Shown here: positions 6,451-7,035 of the stretch, one piece after another | Numbering within the stretch: position 1 is the stretch's first letter | Layout of the letters: each line of letters opens with the position of its first letter | NCBI GenBank assembly: GCA_016213345.1 | Contig: JACRAO010000237.1 | Coordinates: 1 to 7,035 of the forward strand | DNA length: 7,035 nt | Reading direction: 5' to 3' | Origin: Bdellovibrio sp. | GTDB taxonomy: Bacteria > Bdellovibrionota > UBA1018 | Notes under the pieces: generated by a model | What the model was told of the DNA's origin: nothing | Seen by the model: only the letters and a program-made list of their open reading frames with translations | Databases searched by the model: none | Made by a program: the position numbers and the translations under genes

Positions 6451-6470
6451 GTTGACTTGCCGCATGGCAA
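6441..6470 (-). promoter_or_regulatory. Candidate sigma-70-type promoter of pepP-dusB-eamA
   Basis: On the minus strand, TTGCCA (6470-6465) and a perfect TATAAT (6446-6441) are separated by 18 bases. Transcription would begin near 6434, leaving a leader of about 64 bases before pepP. The -35 hexamer lies within the right arm of the palindrome at 6457-6470, so a protein bound there would be expected to affect this promoter. Confidence 0.55.
6457..6470. repeat. 14-base palindrome TTGCC-GCAT-GGCAA, possible operator
   Basis: Five-base arms TTGCC and GGCAA flank GCAT between the divergent pepP and secreted-protein genes. It covers the -35 hexamer of the leftward promoter candidate and lies about 30 bases before the rightward start codon, the position of a shared operator. 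No specific regulator can be named from the sequence. It could also fold as a small hairpin in the rightward transcript. Confidence 0.4.
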
Positions 6471-6486
6471 TGTAGGGACTTTTAAT

Positions 6487-6494
6487 AAGGAGGG
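6487..6494 (+). promoter_or_regulatory. Shine-Dalgarno site of the secreted protein gene
   Basis: AAGGAGGG ends 4 bases before the ATG at 6499. It decides the start: the in-frame TTG at 6457 would put 14 polar residues ahead of the signal peptide and has no such site. Confidence 0.85.
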
Positions 6495-6498
6495 AACA

Positions 6499-7029
6499 AT
6501 GAAATCTACGTTAAGAATGGTGTTGTGTTTGGGTGTATTATTACTGCCTATTTTGGCCTTTGCTGACGAGAGCGCAAGTCAGAGCCCTGTTCAGGGGGTG
6601 GGGTGGCAGCAAATTCCTGCTTCAGGTATGGATTTGTGGCTTGACCCGGTGGGCGGACTTTTGTGGGATACTCGTATGGAAGTTGGTCATTGGAGTGTAG
6701 CTTCAAAGGATTGTTCAATGAGGACCGAATTAGCAGGTCTTGTTAGTGGACATCCTGAACTTGCAATAAAATGGCGTTTACCAACGAGTCTAGAATTTAT
6801 CAAAGCTGAAGAAAACGGGATTCGTCATGTTATTACGAATATGAATTTTCGTACTTTTTGGTCAAGTACAAGAGCTTTGACTCGTGTTTCTTTTCAAGCT
6901 GGACAAAAGTATCATCAACAATACTATAGGGTTTTTGATAGTTTGGACGGTGTGGTCAGTGATGGCTCAGATATTTTTCGCTCTTATATGTGCGTCGGAG
7001 AATTTGAAACAGATAAGCAAACAGAATAA
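6499..7029 (+). CDS. Secreted DUF1566 (Lcl)-like protein
   Basis: A 176-residue exported protein. Residues 1-22 form a Sec signal peptide: K2 and R6, a hydrophobic core LCLGVLLLPILAF, and an AFA|D cleavage site after residue 22. C10 lies in the core without a lipobox, so a lipoprotein is unlikely. The mature part has the pattern of DUF1566/Lcl C-terminal domains: 'GLLWDT' (53-58), a helix ending in C72, 'WRLPTSLEF' (92-100), 'FWSSTRA' (120-126), 'YYRVFDSLDGVV' (142-153) and the closing 'YMCVG' (163-167). C72 and C165 occupy positions that usually pair as a disulfide. The fold resembles C-type lectin/FGE-like surfaces, and members are periplasmic, surface or extracellular proteins with mostly unknown ligands. 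It is transcribed away from pepP, and its codons look somewhat richer in GC than its neighbours. Family membership is by motif only. Confidence 0.8.
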   Translation: MKSTLRMVLCLGVLLLPILAFADESASQSPVQGVGWQQIPASGMDLWLDPVGGLLWDTRMEVGHWSVASKDCSMRTELAGLVSGHPELAIKWRLPTSLEFIKAEENGIRHVITNMNFRTFWSSTRALTRVSFQAGQKYHQQYYRVFDSLDGVVSDGSDIFRSYMCVGEFETDKQTE

Positions 7030-7035
7030 GGCAAA

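Noticed and set aside
6457..6498. TTG start extending the secreted protein by 14 residues
   Set aside because: The ATG at 6499 has a strong AAGGAGGG site and directly begins a signal peptide; the TTG lies in the palindrome and lacks a ribosome site.

Overview
The window is an AT-rich stretch of bacterial chromosome, mostly housekeeping genes. The ClpX and ClpP sequences are of general proteobacterial (delta-like) type. The last gene encodes a Sec-exported protein resembling the DUF1566/Lcl family, which is common in Gram-negative predatory and aquatic lineages. My best guess is a low-GC Gram-negative bacterium, possibly Bdellovibrionota or another former delta-proteobacterial group. This is an impression from protein flavour and base composition, not a phylogenetic result.

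Layout: (1) Positions 1-621 (+) hold the C-terminal part of an AAA_14/DUF4143-type ATPase whose start lies outside the window. (2) A short stem-loop at 631-651 separates it from the convergent clpX. (3) Positions 2976-658 (-) form a likely operon: an unrecognised 84-residue acidic protein, clpP, then clpX. A good promoter candidate lies just upstream of the small gene. (4) Positions 6370-3040 (-) form a second tightly packed run: pepP (Xaa-Pro aminopeptidase), dusB (tRNA dihydrouridine synthase) and an EamA/DMT transporter, with gaps of 16 and 6 bases. (5) A divergent intergenic region at 6371-6498 carries a good leftward promoter candidate, a 14-base palindrome and a direct repeat across the pepP start. 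(6) Positions 6499-7029 (+) encode a secreted DUF1566-like protein that ends six bases before the window edge.

How the genes work together: ClpX unfolds substrates and feeds them to the ClpP chamber for energy-dependent proteolysis. PepP trims proline-containing peptides, which could come downstream of such proteolysis. DusB modifies tRNA and the EamA protein probably moves a small metabolite. The last two are probably linked to pepP by co-transcription rather than by a shared pathway.

I see no mobile element, CRISPR array, tRNA or rRNA. The least ordinary points are the small unknown gene ahead of clpP where tig usually sits, the C-x2-C-x2-C cluster next to the ClpP active-site serine, and the palindrome shared by the two divergent promoter regions.
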